DNA of 64,000 bases, taken from NCBI GenBank assembly GCA_039000515.1, contig JBCFYV010000100.1, positions 24,439,769-24,503,768 on the forward strand, in the 5' to 3' direction. Position 1 is the stretch's first letter; each line of letters opens with the position of its first letter. The notes beneath the pieces were generated by a model. The model was not told the DNA's origin and ran no database searches. It saw only the letters and a program-made list of their open reading frames with translations. Position numbers and translations under genes: made by a program. Of this stretch, positions 25,590-38,104 are shown piece by piece. The DNA comes from Timema cristinae (Eukaryota > Arthropoda > Insecta > Phasmatodea > Timematidae).

Positions 25590-27035
25590 TGTGTGTTAAG
25601 GCAGCCTTATACCAAGGCAACAAGTGGCGACATGTAGCATGTGACATGTTGATTCAATATTGTATGTCAGAGAACACAGCTCCTTGTGATTTCTGTAGCA
25701 TGCTACAAAGCATTTACACCAAAGCAACAAAATTGCCTCTGTTTCCAATCGCCAGTCTGCTTCAAAGATGTCATTGAGAACGACAATTGTGGCTTATTTT
25801 ATATTTGCTGAAAAGGTAAAGAATCAGAGGAGGTGAAGAAGGTGGTGGAACAGACAAGTGTTTGTAGGACGATATTTATCCCAAGAAGATCTCGTATCAC
25901 ATCTAGTTGTAACTGTTCAATAGTAGTTTTTGTCTGGCCTTTGTGTTCGCGATGAAATTGGGCACGAAGATTATTTATTTTCTTCTTTAAATTTGGGACG
26001 TCACATTCATTCTAATAAGGCATATTTATTTATTGAATTAATTATCTTCAATGCTCTAATAAATAATAATAATAATAATATTTATCACCGCGTCTTACTA
26101 CCCGTTCGGGTTATACGCTTTAAGTACTAATTACGCTAATGGATTGGGAATTGGGAAGGTTGAATTTAGAGGAAGTGAACCCGCATTTGCGAGGAGGGAG
26201 AGTGGAAAACCATTTAGGAAAAACCACCCCCAGTTCACCCGACCGAGATTCGAACCTCGATCTCCCCGTCCTCAGCAGTTGAGCTCAACATGACAAGCGC
26301 GTTAGCCAACTACGCCACCGAGGCGGGTAATGCTCTAATAAGATATTATATTAATTATAACTATCTCTCAATAATTCACATAGAATGTTTATTCACCATG
26401 AACATCACTCAAGTTACAATTAATATGCAGCCATGAAAACAAGTTGAAACACATTCTAATTTTACTTTTTACACTAAAATCATTTAGAAAGGGATGTACT
26501 GACCAAATGATTGCAATATATCTTTATAATCTGATAAATTAAGTTATTTACAACATGCAATTTAATTACTTCCAATTTTTTCTTATGGATATTAATTTGC
26601 AATATACTATTCATAGCTCTCCGACCATTTTAAGAAAATATCCACCTTCTTTTTGTGTTTTATAATCAATTAATCAATAATCCCAAAGTATCCAAAGTAT
26701 GTTGTGACTCCTGTATTTTTCAATAACAGTTTTTTCTCATTTGAGAAATCCATCTCGAAACACTGAAACTATGCACTAGAAACAATAAAATCTCAAAATA
26801 GGAGCACGGAATACAATGAACAATATGCTAAGTCGCACAGTTTTGTTGCCTTTGAACCCACTGTTGGCGGGAAGGTAGCAACACATGGCAACAAGCAACT
26901 TTATCAGCAAAGTCGCATGCGGTAGAGGAAACAGAAAGCAATATGTACCATAATACATGATCACATGCTACATAATGCTTCTTGTTGCCCAGGTGTAAGG
27001 CCACCTTTAGGAGCTGCCAGCCTCTAATAACGCTC
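25590..27035. mobile_element. DNA transposon relic with terminal inverted repeats, split by a SINE
   Basis: The left end (aaggcagccttataccaagg, caacaagtgg..., then atgtagcatgtgacatg) matches the reverse complement of the right end (aaggtggccttacacctggg, caacaag..., atgtagcatgtgatcatg) near 26935-27005. Each end has an inner second copy of the ccaa(a/g)gcaacaa motif. Between them about 25815-26040 has a weak coding trace (RRWWNRQVFVGRYLSQEDLV) that could be a Harbinger-type N-terminus; this is a guess. A family A SINE sits inside at 26063-26328. Open frames over both ends are end sequence, not genes. Confidence 0.6.
26063..26328 (-). mobile_element. Full-length tRNA-SINE, family A, with 13-bp target-site duplication
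   Basis: The flanking direct repeats are AATGCTCTAATAA at 26050-26062 and 26329-26341. In its own sense it begins at the ccgcctcggtggcgtagttg head, has gaggttcgaatctc, and ends aagacgcggtgataaa plus (ATT)n. Very close in sequence to the 21639-21901 copy, so both are comparatively young. Confidence 0.93.
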
Positions 27036-27039
27036 TGCA

Positions 27040-28850
27040 ACTACCAACAGAGTACCTAAACCTTCTACAAAATCATATTTGATCCTAGTCTAAGGGGTTT
27101 GCAGAGCTTTGAGATTTCAAATTAGCTTCAAAACAAATCATTGGTTGGCGGTAAAAAGGATACAAGTAAAAAAAAAAAAGCGCAGCTTTTCAGAAAGAGC
27201 AAAACAAGGTTCAAAAAACCTGTAATATCACATTAAGTAGTCAAACAGAAATAAGGGGCTTATACTTTATTGAATGTGCAATGTTTAAATATTCATTATT
27301 AGTATTTAGGGTTTTTTAATAACTTAAGCCCTTGTGATAGCCTAGTAAGTATTTTAAATTCATGTTTTTTTCAGACTTAAGCTGTTATGAAACAATAGTA
27401 AATATTATACAATTTGGCACATTGCTTAAAAAAAATCGTAAGCTAATATTTTAATTCCATATTGGTTATCATTAATGTATACATACCAGTAATAAATGAC
27501 GAGAACCTTAAAATGTATACAGAAAAGCTGAAAAATAATTATTTAATTTTCCTTTTAGGTAACATAAATTTAAAAAAATAATACAAAACCTCTTAAAGTA
27601 TTTACATACACAGCATAAACTATAGAGTAACAATCCCTTCCCCCCTTTTTTCCTCTCACATAATGTAACATAAATGCTACTAAAAAAAGAATAGGAATCA
27701 CTGGCAATGCAACCTTTTCTTCTCCACCAAAATACAAGTTACAAAACATGTTTTATGTTTACAACTGTCTTTAAAATAATATAATCATAAAACATTGGTT
27801 CAAAGGCTTCTGAAACTGGGAGACAGACAAGCTATACCCAATAACAATACATATGGGAAATTACATCATCAAAGAATCAGACCAATTTATAGTTATTGAC
27901 ATATTTAAGGAAACGTTTCGCAGGTTTATATAAATATTTGAAAATATGGCATACTGTGTCTGAGTTATAATAATGAGGGGGTTCTAGAACTATTTGGAGG
28001 AGAAGTTGTCTGCTACGCTAGTGTGTACATTATTAATTATAAAGACAAAAAAGACAAAGTGCCCAGTAATATTTGAAAATGGCAAATCTTAAAATATGTT
28101 CTTTCAATAATATGAACCATTTTTTTCTACAGTGCCTCAAAGGTTTTATTTCTTTTGCTGAAATTGTTGTTCCCTTGACATTTATATATGACTACTAAGC
28201 ATAACCTTGATTAGTTACTTCTCTTTGATATTTTCTTGACCAATACTTTTGAATTAGATCTTCACTTGTAATAAATCTGACATATATTCAGATTTATTAC
28301 TTGTTTCTTTGCCGACTCCACTTTATGTATTAGTTTGCTCTAAATCAGATGAAGACTACTGAAAATTCCTCTATAAAGTTTAGTTCAATATTATTTTTGG
28401 GGTCTTAAATAAAAAATGAAGGATTAAAAGCATCAACTTTAAATCCTCCTTGAACAATATTCCCAAGATTATCCACTGATAGTTTTTCAGACAAAAGTGG
28501 TAAGATATTATGCATAATCATTTGTGTTCACAATTTTTATTACCATTACAAACTATAAAATCAGATTTTATTGCTTTTATTTAATTCTTTTTAAGTGTTG
28601 AATTATTATTTTTTTACCACTGCTCTCACTTTCAGAGCTAGGTGTAAATGTGTTGCCTATATCATTGTTGTCATCAAGTTGTACAGGATGATTAGAAAGT
28701 TGAATATTGTTATAATCTTGGAGTGACTCATTTCTGTAGCTTCAGTCTAATTGTAATTGTCATTAGATTCTTATGCAATACTCATAACATAGTGTTTATG
28801 TTGGGAGGTGGTGATGAATGTAGAAACTAAGTGCAGCATTTAAAGCAGTA
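27040..28850. other. Gene-free AT-rich interval
   Basis: No open frame, SINE or transposase trace recognised. Confidence 0.5.
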
Positions 28851-28904
28851 AAGGTACGATTTCGAACCTCGCTTCCTTGGCAGTGAGGTTCGAAATCGTA
28901 CCTT
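28851..28904. repeat. Perfect 20-bp inverted repeat (hairpin, 14-nt loop)
   Basis: aaggtacgatttcgaacctc at 28851-28870 is exactly complementary to 28885-28904. The loop is gcttccttggcagt. The right arm contains gaggttcgaaatc, close to a tRNA B-box, so it may derive from a tRNA-SINE T-arm duplicated in inverse orientation. A small structured RNA is another possibility. Confidence 0.9.
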
Positions 28905-31490
28905 AACAAAGACAGTTTTATTGTGTCAACGATTGTTTTATTAAAGGTTTTCATTATAAACTAGTAATTGTAGCATGAAAATAAGACCAGGCTAAGTGCC
29001 ACAAAAGCATTTTTTTTTTTAATTCCATAGAAAGTTTGTAAATGTCAATGCCAAAAACCATTGAAAAGCGCTAAGTGGCACAACATTTGTAGTAGTATCT
29101 ACATCTCCCAAAAGATAGAGTAGGTGTTAACCCAAGTTGTTTGTAATTATGTTTCATGACAATACTACACTAATATTTGTTTATCTCAATAGGCAGAGCT
29201 AGTGAATTTGCATATTTCTCTTTGGTTTAAAATTTAATGAGTTTTACCTTTAATAATTGTTTTAAAAAATAAACACATAGTCATAGTTGATAAAGCCATA
29301 TCATATTATAACTAAGTGCTAAATTGACATAACCAAAGCAATGTGGCTATGTGTTGATTCTAAATTTCCTGGGGTTGTCCACATGAAGGAAACTTTCAAT
29401 GAAGCAGAAGATTGGAATCAAATTAATGTATTGAAGAAAGGAAAAAAATACCAAATATTAAAAATGCTCAGATTTCTGCCATGGACAAACAGAGAAAAAT
29501 AACTGCAGAGAAAAAGTGATTTGTTGGCTATAGTTGACTACTTGCTGAAAAGAGACCTCCTTAGGTGTCATTTTGTTTCAATACTTAGTAACTCCTGTTT
29601 GGTAGTGTTCTACAACCAAAAAATATATTTAGGTTAAGAAGGCTTTTTTTATCTTAGGAAAAGTGTCATTTTGATTTTAAAGATTTGGTACACAACCCTT
29701 TTTGTGTTTCAATGGTGGTGCAACGTATCCTTTTTCCATTGATTAGTTTTTGAATATTTTTTTTAACAATAGTAAAGGTCCTTAGATTTAATTTAAATAT
29801 CATACAGGCCAACTGTTAAACTAGATCATTTAATTTGGTTTAGAATAAAATATTTTACTGTTGCAGTGATAGACACACAACTATATAGTCTTATTACAAT
29901 AACTCCAGATTGTGATTTTGGAACATAGCCCCTTTCTTATTTCCATGCTATAATTTTCCTTTGAATAGAATTAAAAACTTTGAGGTGTATAAATTTAGAT
30001 TTTATAACTAAAATTATATATTAAATGAAGATATTATATGTGTATACTTATTGAGGATTTAAAAAAATAAAATGAAAAGATGAATATTCATGAAAATACA
30101 AATTTTCCATTGTTGACATAAATGTTACAAATACAAACAAAAGGAATATTTGTAAGTAATGTTACATTAACCACATTCATTATTGGCTTCAACTGTTTTT
30201 TAAAGCCATCTATAATACTTTTTTATTTCATCCAGCCATTTTTCACTACTTAGAACAATTAATTTTTTATATCCTTTGTTTTATACAATAACATAGCACC
30301 AGAAAATAATACCTAAGAGAATACAGTCATCAAGTATACCAACCTTTATTTGTAAAAAAGGACCAAACAAATAATAGCATTAGTGTTATTCATACAATTT
30401 TAACATTTTGGAAACATAAGGCTATAACAAGCATAGGATTATTATATAACAATGCTATAACATTAGTATGACAACCTTTATTCACTAGATAAACCCTATA
30501 TTAGCATTTAGCCATTGACTGGTCTACGTAGTAAGAACAAGTTTATCACAATAGTTTTGAGTCAGAACGTCATGTTAAGCTGTTGAGATTAGAGTTTATT
30601 GCTAGAGAATAAAATGACTTGAGCACTTATGAGCACCTCTTAAATTACATGTGTAGCTCGATCAAAAGGGCATAAGTTGACTTGTGCCCTTAATATAAAT
30701 CTGACATTGTACATTTTTACTTGTCCTATGTGCCATTAAACATAACTTTATACATAGTAGACCTATACTTAAGCCCTCTATAACATTTGAAAGATTTTTT
30801 TTTATATAAAGAATATGGGCTTAACTCTATAACCTTTCCACTCACAGCCTTCTTACTGCCCAAAAAATAAATATCAACTCAGACTCTTCTTTGAAAAAAA
30901 TTCCAGCTTCGACAATTACAAAGCTTCACTAATAAAATATTGATGGCTAAGATACTCAATTTATGATAACGTATTTACTTGCTATTCTGAGCTGCTGTAT
31001 AAATCACAAATCATTATTAATTTAGAAAAGATCTTAAGTAGTTAATTAAATTATAAGTTTTGATAGTAAATCATTCTATTGGATTAAAATGAAATATTAC
31101 AAACAATATATTAACACATTTGCCGAATAATTTTAGTCCATAAAGTTATATAAATGACCACAATATATTTTTTCAAGCATAAAACAACTACTATAAACAT
31201 TCTAACTTTGATCCGGTTTCAAGAATATTTCATTTATTCGATTTGAGTTTGTTTCTAATTGAAAAATTGGACTTCCCACATCCATATATTGTATAGTGTT
31301 GATAAGAGAAAGATCCGTATCAACGCTAGACTCACTAGTATCTTATTTGTTGATATACTTAAAACACGGATAAAAATAATACTAATCACTTCAAACAAAA
31401 AAATATATGGTTTGTTATATCACTGCATCACAATATCCATTCGGGCTGTACAAATATATTAATTATCTAAAGTAATAGGAAAGAAAAAGG
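28905..31490. other. Gene-free AT-rich interval
   Basis: No gene or recognised repeat. The 67-codon open frame at 31259-31462 shows no conserved features. Confidence 0.5.
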
Positions 31491-31494
31491 TAAC

Positions 31495-31632
31495 ATTTTT
31501 AAATGTACCTACATTTGCATTGATGGAAAATTTAGGATAAAATACCCTCATTACATCCAAGTGAGATTCAAACCCTGATGTCCCCATCAGCAACAGACCA
31601 GTATACTACGAGATTGTATTATGTGTTCAAAT
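31495..31632 (-). mobile_element. Degenerate tRNA-SINE fragment, family A
   Basis: Body complement aaatgtacctacatttgc and the B-box complement gagattcaaaccctgatg followed by tccccatcagcaacagacca. The 3' tail is absent. Confidence 0.65.
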
Positions 31633-31639
31633 TTGTATT

Positions 31640-32430
31640 TATTGTAGATAAACTATAAGTTTTCTCTTAAAATCTTACACATTTATGTAATTAGTTAAGA
31701 AATCGTTGGTTAATTACTTCTTAGTTCAGTAATTATGTTTTGTCATTAAATTTAAATGGCATTGTAAAGGTAATATAATATACAAGCCAGCAAAAATTGT
31801 TCATGCACACTATTATGGAATGATATAGCAAACTAGTAAATCCATTCTTGCTGGTGTGAAAAAAAATACTGTAACCATCTTGTTTCATTTTTTTAATTTG
31901 AACAAAAAATGATCTGCATATATGTCTTGATCTTCTTAAAATGTACATTTGGGGCACCTTTTAGAAAATATAAACTTTTTGCTGTCAACATTAATAAAAT
32001 TTTACTATTTTATAGATATTATCATATCAAAAGTGATAGCTGCAAATCACATTACCTGATGTATGAATATGTGAAAATAGATATATTAACTTTTATAGCT
32101 TTACTACATTCATAATAAAATTGGGATCAAGTGTGGTTTCACACTGTCTTGAACATATTTTTAAATTTGTTTGAATTAATTAATTTGTAAAAATTAATTT
32201 CAAGATGGAAGAAATAAAACTGGACAACATATTAACAATATCTTTCAATCTTTTTTTTTTTTCGTAGGCCTATCAAGTGTTTTTAAGTTTGGTGTATTTT
32301 GGTTATTTGTGTTAGAATTGAGGGTAGGGTGTAAGGTTTAATGAAAAGTAATGTTACTTCTCAAACCTATATCCTTAATAATTTATTTACAAATGTGTAA
32401 CTTGCATCACTATTCACACATGGTCTAAGG
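31640..32430. other. Gene-free AT-rich interval
   Basis: Overlapping opposite-strand open frames at 31733-32115 have no recognisable domains. A poly-T run lies near 32250. Confidence 0.5.
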
Positions 32431-32431
32431 A

Positions 32432-32545
32432 AGGTGTATCAAACTCGTGGCCCTATAAATGATTTTGTGCGGCTCCCGAACCTTATAGTGAACCATCATG
32501 CTTTGCGACCCTACTCGTCTTTTAATAAACGTCAGTAACTACAAC
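32432..32545. mobile_element. Possible hAT terminal sequence
   Basis: atcaaactcgtggccc... and gtgcggctcccgaacc resemble the tcaaactc.cggcccg...gcggc motif common at hAT element ends. No partner end was found nearby. Confidence 0.35.
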
Positions 32546-32914
32546 GGTTTGTAGTGGTATATTTGGAAATTTGGCTCATTGTGGAGAGTTCTGGTGATCG
32601 AGGATGGTGTACTAATGTGCATCTCTTTCTTCGACATGGATCAATTTCCAAAAATTGTTGAATTTTATCTCCAAATTTGCGCTATGCTTGATAGCACTAA
32701 CTTATATTATCAGTGGTTTTCTCACATAACATGTAAAACAAACACCCAAGAAGTATTGGCTTACTGACACACATTTGTCAACAATTATAAAAATATCTCT
32801 GTCAGAAGATTTTGATGATAAATATATAAAAGGAAAACAACTGGTATTTAAAAAGAGTTAAATAATAAAATCTATGTAGCTAGTTAATAAATGGTAAGTT
32901 AAATCAAGTGTCTT

Positions 32915-33192
32915 AAAAATGTAACATGATTAAAAAAATAGATTACTATTAAAGATGTGAAATCATATATTACATAAAATGCTGGAGAGTACATTATAGG
33001 CCTATTATTTACAGCAATTTTTACAAACACAAAACATATTTAACCATTATATTAAAAATGTAACAGAATGAAAAAAATAGATTACTATTAAAGATGTGAA
33101 ATCATATATTCCATTAAATGCGGGAGAATACGTTATTTTATTTACAGCATTTTGTACAAACATAAAGCATATTATTTAACAATGATATGAAA
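32915..33192. repeat. 139-bp imperfect tandem duplication
   Basis: Two copies start aaaaatgtaac at 32915 and 33054 and share tagattactattaaagatgt, gaaatcatatatt and a tail ttacagca...acaaacataaa. They differ at several positions, and a third copy begins and is cut off near 33190. Confidence 0.88.
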
Positions 33193-34151
33193 AATGATTA
33201 AAAAGTTATTATTTAATTTGTTTGACATATGTACTGGTATAGGTCTAATACTTGCTGGTTAATCGATTATTATTAAATAAATGTTTTAGATGATGCCAGA
33301 TAAAGAGTGAAGAAAAAGAAAAATTATCTATTAGATAAACTTGAAATGAATTTGAAAAATTATTAAGTTAAAGAAATGTTTTAAATAAACAGAATCTTAA
33401 CTGTATTCCCACTCTCCTTGTAGACCTGTAGTTGCAGTATTTTGCTAAAACATTAGACCATCATCATCAACCGTTTCTATCCTGTGACCAAGTCAGATTA
33501 GCAAAATGACTCCACCTTCAAATTCTGGATTGAAAAAATTGTTGACAAAACCGTAGACCATTGTATTAAATATTCCATAATTAAAATTTTATAATTTTCC
33601 CTTCATTTATTTTTGAATTGCAGATTTTCAAAATTTCATTAAAGGGCATTTTTAAGCATTGCCGTCCGTCCATCACATTTTATTTTATTTCCTCAGCTAG
33701 AAATAAAATACAACTAATTTGTAAGGTTTTTATTAGCCTTTAAAATGGTATATTATATGCTCAGTTTAGGGCATTTCACAAGGACAAGGTCTCTAACTCA
33801 AAACTTTGATTTTGAATGTTTCAAAAACATGTTTAAAAATGTTGAAGAAAAAAATCACTAATTTACTTATATTTGAAAGGTACAGTATGCATGTTGAATT
33901 TCAACTTGTTATCTCATGGGATTGTATTTAAATATATTTTCAATAATATTAAGGCTCACCAAACTAATACCATGACAGAGTGGTTAATCACGATAAACTT
34001 AAAATATATAATTTGAAAAATCACCAAAATGAATTTTGCTTAAGGGTAATCATGGGCCAAATTGATTTCCAAATAAGTAAATATGATAAAATAACCCCCT
34101 CCAAGAACCCCTTTTTAGAGAAAGGATTTATGTCAGTCCTCAGTTCAAATA

Positions 34152-34400
34152 CTTCGATGACCACATGGCCTAACACACTACTCTTGCAATAGATTAGACT
34201 GTTGATGATGAGATCAAGGTTCAAATCTTGTTCTGCAGTACTGAGGGTGGTTTTCCAAAAATGGATTTTCACTCTCTCTCTCCATGCAAATCTGAATACA
34301 CTTCCTTAAAATACAACATTTCTAATCCTTAAAACGATTAGCGTAATTAGTAAATAAGTACATTAGTTAGAACTGGTAGTAAGACTTGGTGATTTAAAAG
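34152..34400 (+). mobile_element. Degenerate tRNA-SINE, family A
   Basis: Head cgatgaccacatggcctaac, B-box-like aaggttcaaatcttg, body ggtggttttccaaaaatgg and tacacttccttaaaat, tail gaactggtagtaagacttgg. Open frames across it are shadows. Confidence 0.75.
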
Positions 34401-34737
34401 AAAAAAAAGCTACATAATAAAAAATATGTACTTGAGCCACTTTTATACAATTCATTTCTAAATTATTCCTTATCTTTCATTAGTGGGGGCAGTATTAATC
34501 ATGTTTATAGCCAAAACAGGTCATTCACCAAACTATCGATTATTTGACAGCTTGAAACTGTAAACAAAAACAGATTGGAGGAAAGAACTGGCACTCCTAA
34601 TTACTGATGCTATTATATACTCTAAAATTGCCTCAGAGTCTGAGATAACTAGGAGGAGCCTAAGGGCTCTGTGACGCAGTCTCTGAGATACTCCCGCTTT
34701 ATGCTACTTATCAAATGGATTCACAAATGAAAATATA

Positions 34738-35021
34738 TTATTATTATTAGCACCGCGTCTTACTACCCGTTCGGGTTATACACACTTACGCTGATGTGTA
34801 ATGGTAGGGTGATTGTGAGATGAAATGAGGACCTACAGTTTAACGTGGAATCCGAACCACGGCGGAGGCCTGGCATTCCCCACATTCACAAGATGTCTTG
34901 TCAGAGGTGTAGAAAGGGTTTGGAAATCAGATAAATCTTTGCCGGGACCAAGGATTGAACCCCGGCCGCCAGCATAGAAGTCTGACACCTTACCCCTAGA
35001 CCACCAGGTCACCTACGGATG
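34738..35021 (-). mobile_element. tRNA-SINE, family B, with 12-bp target-site duplication
   Basis: Flanked by AATGAAAATATA at 34726-34737 and 35022-35033. In its own sense it starts ggtgacctggtggtctaggg (A-box of Glu/Asp/Gly-tRNA type) with ggggttcaatcct (B-box). It has the middle ttccacgttaaactgtaggt, then ends cgaacgggtagtaagacgcg and gtgctaataataata. The 3' end is the same as in family A although head and middle differ. Confidence 0.93.
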
Positions 35022-35149
35022 AATGAAAATATAATTACTTTATTTGGAAAGTTTTCTAACTGATTACAAGTTTAACTGTGGCATATAAACAAATATACAA
35101 TAGTGAAAACTTACTTTGAAAATAATTTATAAATTAACATACTGGTTGC

Positions 35150-35400
35150 CAACATCGGTTCACAAACGGAGTAAACGTCAAGCTCTATTGGTCTGGTTTC
35201 CTGGCGACGTAAAGGTTGGGGTTCAAATCCCAGCTGTGTTTTCTGTGGTTGATTTTATTATCTTGTCACCCTATATCTCTCTACACAAATTTGGGTACAT
35301 TTTCACTTAAGTGCAGCTTCCTTCTCCCTAACACAATAATGAATTTAAATGTGTATAACCCAAATTGATGAGACTTGAAAAATAAATTTGTTTGGCCAAA
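35150..35400 (+). mobile_element. Degenerate tRNA-SINE with a third type of head (family C)
   Basis: A different tRNA-like head (acggagtaaacgtcaagctc...ggtctggtttcctggcgac) is followed by a good B-box, ggggttcaaatccc. Then comes the family A type body (tctacacaaatttgggtaca) and a decayed tail (tgtataacccaaattgatga). Confidence 0.65.
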
Positions 35401-35599
35401 GCGGGGGTCTTCAACCTTTTTGTGTCCAAGGGTCAAAGTTTTTGTCTCTTGTTGGTTCGCAGGTTGTATCACTGTATTGATAATATTTGAGTTGAATACA
35501 TGTTAATATATTTTTATTAGCTCATTCTTATATTCACTAGGGATTAGGCTTGTCTCCAGCAGGGCATATTTTGGTTTTCTTGTGAACTATGTTATCTTG

Positions 35600-35883
35600 G
35601 TGACCTGGTGGTCTAGAGGTAAGGTGTCAGACTTCTGTGCTGGTGGCCGGGGTTCAATCCTCGTCCCGGCACAGATTTATCTGATTACCAAACCCTTCCT
35701 TCACCTCTGACAAGACATCTTGTGAATGTGAGGAATGCCAGGTCTCCACCGTGGTTCGGATTCCACGTTAAACTGTAGGTCCTTCATTTCATCTCGCAAT
35801 CACCCTACCATTACACATTAGCGTAAGAGCGTATAACCCGAACGGGTAGTAAGACGCGGTGCTAATAATAATAATAATAATAA
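35600..35883 (+). mobile_element. tRNA-SINE, family B, with 12-bp target-site duplication
   Basis: The flanking repeats are TATGTTATCTTG at 35588-35599 and 35884-35895. The element runs gtgacctggtggtctagagg ... ggggttcaatcctcg ... ttccacgttaaactgtaggt ... cgaacgggtagtaagacgcg + (AAT)n. It lies about 600 bp from, and inverted relative to, the copy at 34738-35021. Confidence 0.94.
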
Positions 35884-36399
35884 TATGTTATCTTGTGTGT
35901 TTTTTGTTGGTTTTTTTTTACTATTTTTAGATTTTTCATAGCAGGAGGTAGCACGATTTGTCTCGTCAACTGGAATTTTCATTTGCTGGTTATAAGTACA
36001 TTTGTATAAAAATAAAATACCTTTCTTCACATAAAAGAAAAAATTGTTTATTAAATAAGATAAAATACATATTTATTTTATTAGTTGATTAACTTATTTA
36101 AAATAAATAGCCTATCTGTATTTGTAATTTTTTCTCTTGAAATAATTTTATATTTTTCAAACCCCCTCCCCCCCCATGTTTCCGTGAATACTATCTGTGG
36201 ACTACTGGATCTGTCAGGATGTCTTTGGCCGAGGATAGGGGGGAGGGGGGGCATGCATGATATGTGGGTTTGTGATTGACGTTAGACTTGGCTTTTAAAA
36301 GGTTAATTAATACTATGACTACTACAAATGTGATGTTAAAAGCACACTTAAAGGGAAGAACTTAATGAATATAGAAAAGCGAGTGACTGAACGAGGTGT

Positions 36400-36860
36400 T
36401 ATGGGGTCCCTGCACAATAATCAAAATCTAGTTCCTCGGGGCCGAGTGGCAGCTCTGACTGGTACTTGATGAACCCAACGACTTAGCCCACGTGGCCTCG
36501 TGACCGGCAGCATGACCTCCTAAATTACGGTCTTATGTAGTCATCCCTGAGTAGCTCCTCCTTTTACCAGCCAGTAGCTCCCCCTTTTACCAGCCGCTAG
36601 CCTGGTTCCTAGCTCAGGACTGCTGACACCTCCTTTTGCGAAAGTTCCACTAGTTTGTTTATTAAATCATCAAAACAACCTCGCAACATTCCAACATTTG
36701 GTATGTCATTCGCCACTCACAACATAAAATGTTTACACAAACATGCCTTCTGATTGAGGCCTTTGATGACAATGAGCCAGAGGGCTGCACATGAGGTCAA
36801 CTCAGGCTGCAAGTGGCCATTGGTTGATGATCCTGCTCTAAATTAACCTAAGTCTTTCAG
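36400..36860. other. GC-richer island of unknown nature upstream of the GOLIM4-like gene
   Basis: About 50% G+C against about 30% around it. It includes a local duplication (agctcctccttttaccagcc / agctcccccttttaccagcc, 36552-36596). Its right part (about 36770-36840), read in reverse, resembles hAT ends (atcaaccaatggccacttgc). It could be a hAT relic, or a promoter or first exon about 1.3-1.7 kb upstream of the first coding exon. The sequence alone does not decide. Confidence 0.35.
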
Positions 36861-37599
36861 TTTAGAACTAAGACTGCTTTACCATATATTTATTCATGCT
36901 TATGCACATTGCAGGTATTGTTATTTAAAACTTTTAAGAGGATGGATAAAGTGATGGATATGTTGGTGAGGGGTGTTTGTTTGGGTTTAAAAACTAGATG
37001 AAATCTTAGTTAAAAAGGCAGTTGGAAGTATAGTTTGTGGTCTGACATGTCAAATAGGGCATATCTGCACAAAACATATCTTAAACGAAGTGTTGTTTTA
37101 GAACAAGGCAAAACCCATTAGATAAGGTTCTAGCTATTTTTAAAAAATCAGACTTTCTAAAGGCTAAATAAAATCTCTTAATGGTACAGAACTCATCCAC
37201 AATAAATTTGAAATCAATTTAAAATCTAGACGTGCAGCAAGATAAAAAGTAAATAAATAAAAATAATCCAATACTTTAAAATGTAATTTTTATGTATTAG
37301 TAATATCTAATAGTATAAAAAGTATTCAGGTAATCATATTGAAATATTTACATGTTCATATATAGTAAGCTACTAAGCCAGATTAAAAAAAATCACACTT
37401 ACCGTTAATGTAGTTTGAAAGTCCTATAAAGCTAATTTCATCAATTAAATCAACTTTTAAGGGAAATTAAAGGAATTTAAAAAATATTAATAATACTTTT
37501 TGAAACTAAAACACAATTAGAACTAGGCCTAATTATGTTTAGGGAAAAAATTGGTTTTCTCTAAACTGTTCTAAAGCATCATTCCCTTAAATACTCATA

Positions 37600-37695
37600 T
37601 AAGTGGGCGAGCGGACTAAACATCAAGCTCATCTAATCTAGTTTGCTGGTGATAAGGTCAGGTTTCAAGTCCCGGCTGAGTGTATTAGTGTAACT
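37600..37695 (+). mobile_element. tRNA-SINE head fragment, family C
   Basis: gggcgagcggactaaacatc + aagctcatctaatctagttt + gctggtgataaggtcagg, with B-box-like ggtttcaagtcccgg. The same head recurs in worn copies at 35150, 44855, 45115, 57025 and 57335. Confidence 0.6.
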
Positions 37696-38050
37696 CTGAC
37701 CTGAATTAAGTATTTGTGACTAATGCAAATATATTTCAGTGTATTAGGAGGAGAAGATGTTCTTGGAGGCTGTCATTTTATTACATTTACTCATTTGAAA
37801 ATCAATTGGTTTAGTGACCAATATACAATGCGCACAATTCCTATTACAGGGATACTAACCTTTTAAAAAGCAGCCACATAACTTTATACAATTGTATAGA
37901 TTAGTATCTCCAATGGTACAATTTCTTATGAAGTCTTTAAACAGGATTTAAACACAAATCCTTTAAGGAAAATCCTAGATAATTGACTAGTAACCTCCTA
38001 ACACTCTTGGTTACAGTAAAAAAATAGTTATGAACTCCAATGGTGCTAAC

Positions 38051-38104
38051 TTTTCATTCTTTTTCAGATTTTGAGTTAAATATTTGGAGGGCCAAATATT
38101 TACG
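38051..38104 (+). promoter_or_regulatory. GOLIM4: 3' splice acceptor and 5' UTR in front of the GOLIM4-like start codon
   Basis: A pyrimidine-rich run ends in CAG at 38065-38067 (ttttcattctttttcag), a strong splice acceptor. The exon therefore begins at 38068 with 37 nt of 5' UTR, and at least one non-coding exon plus the promoter lie upstream. In the reading frame of the protein a TGA stands at 38072-38074, so the ATG at 38105 is the first possible AUG of this exon. The A at -3 gives it a good Kozak context. The upstream exon was not located; the GC-richer patch at 36.4-36.86 kb is one place to look. Confidence 0.75.

Noticed and set aside
28851..28904. Calling the hairpin a microRNA precursor
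   Set aside because: A perfect 20-bp stem with no bulges and a 14-nt loop is shorter than usual animal precursors, and there is no expression evidence. Kept as a hairpin only.
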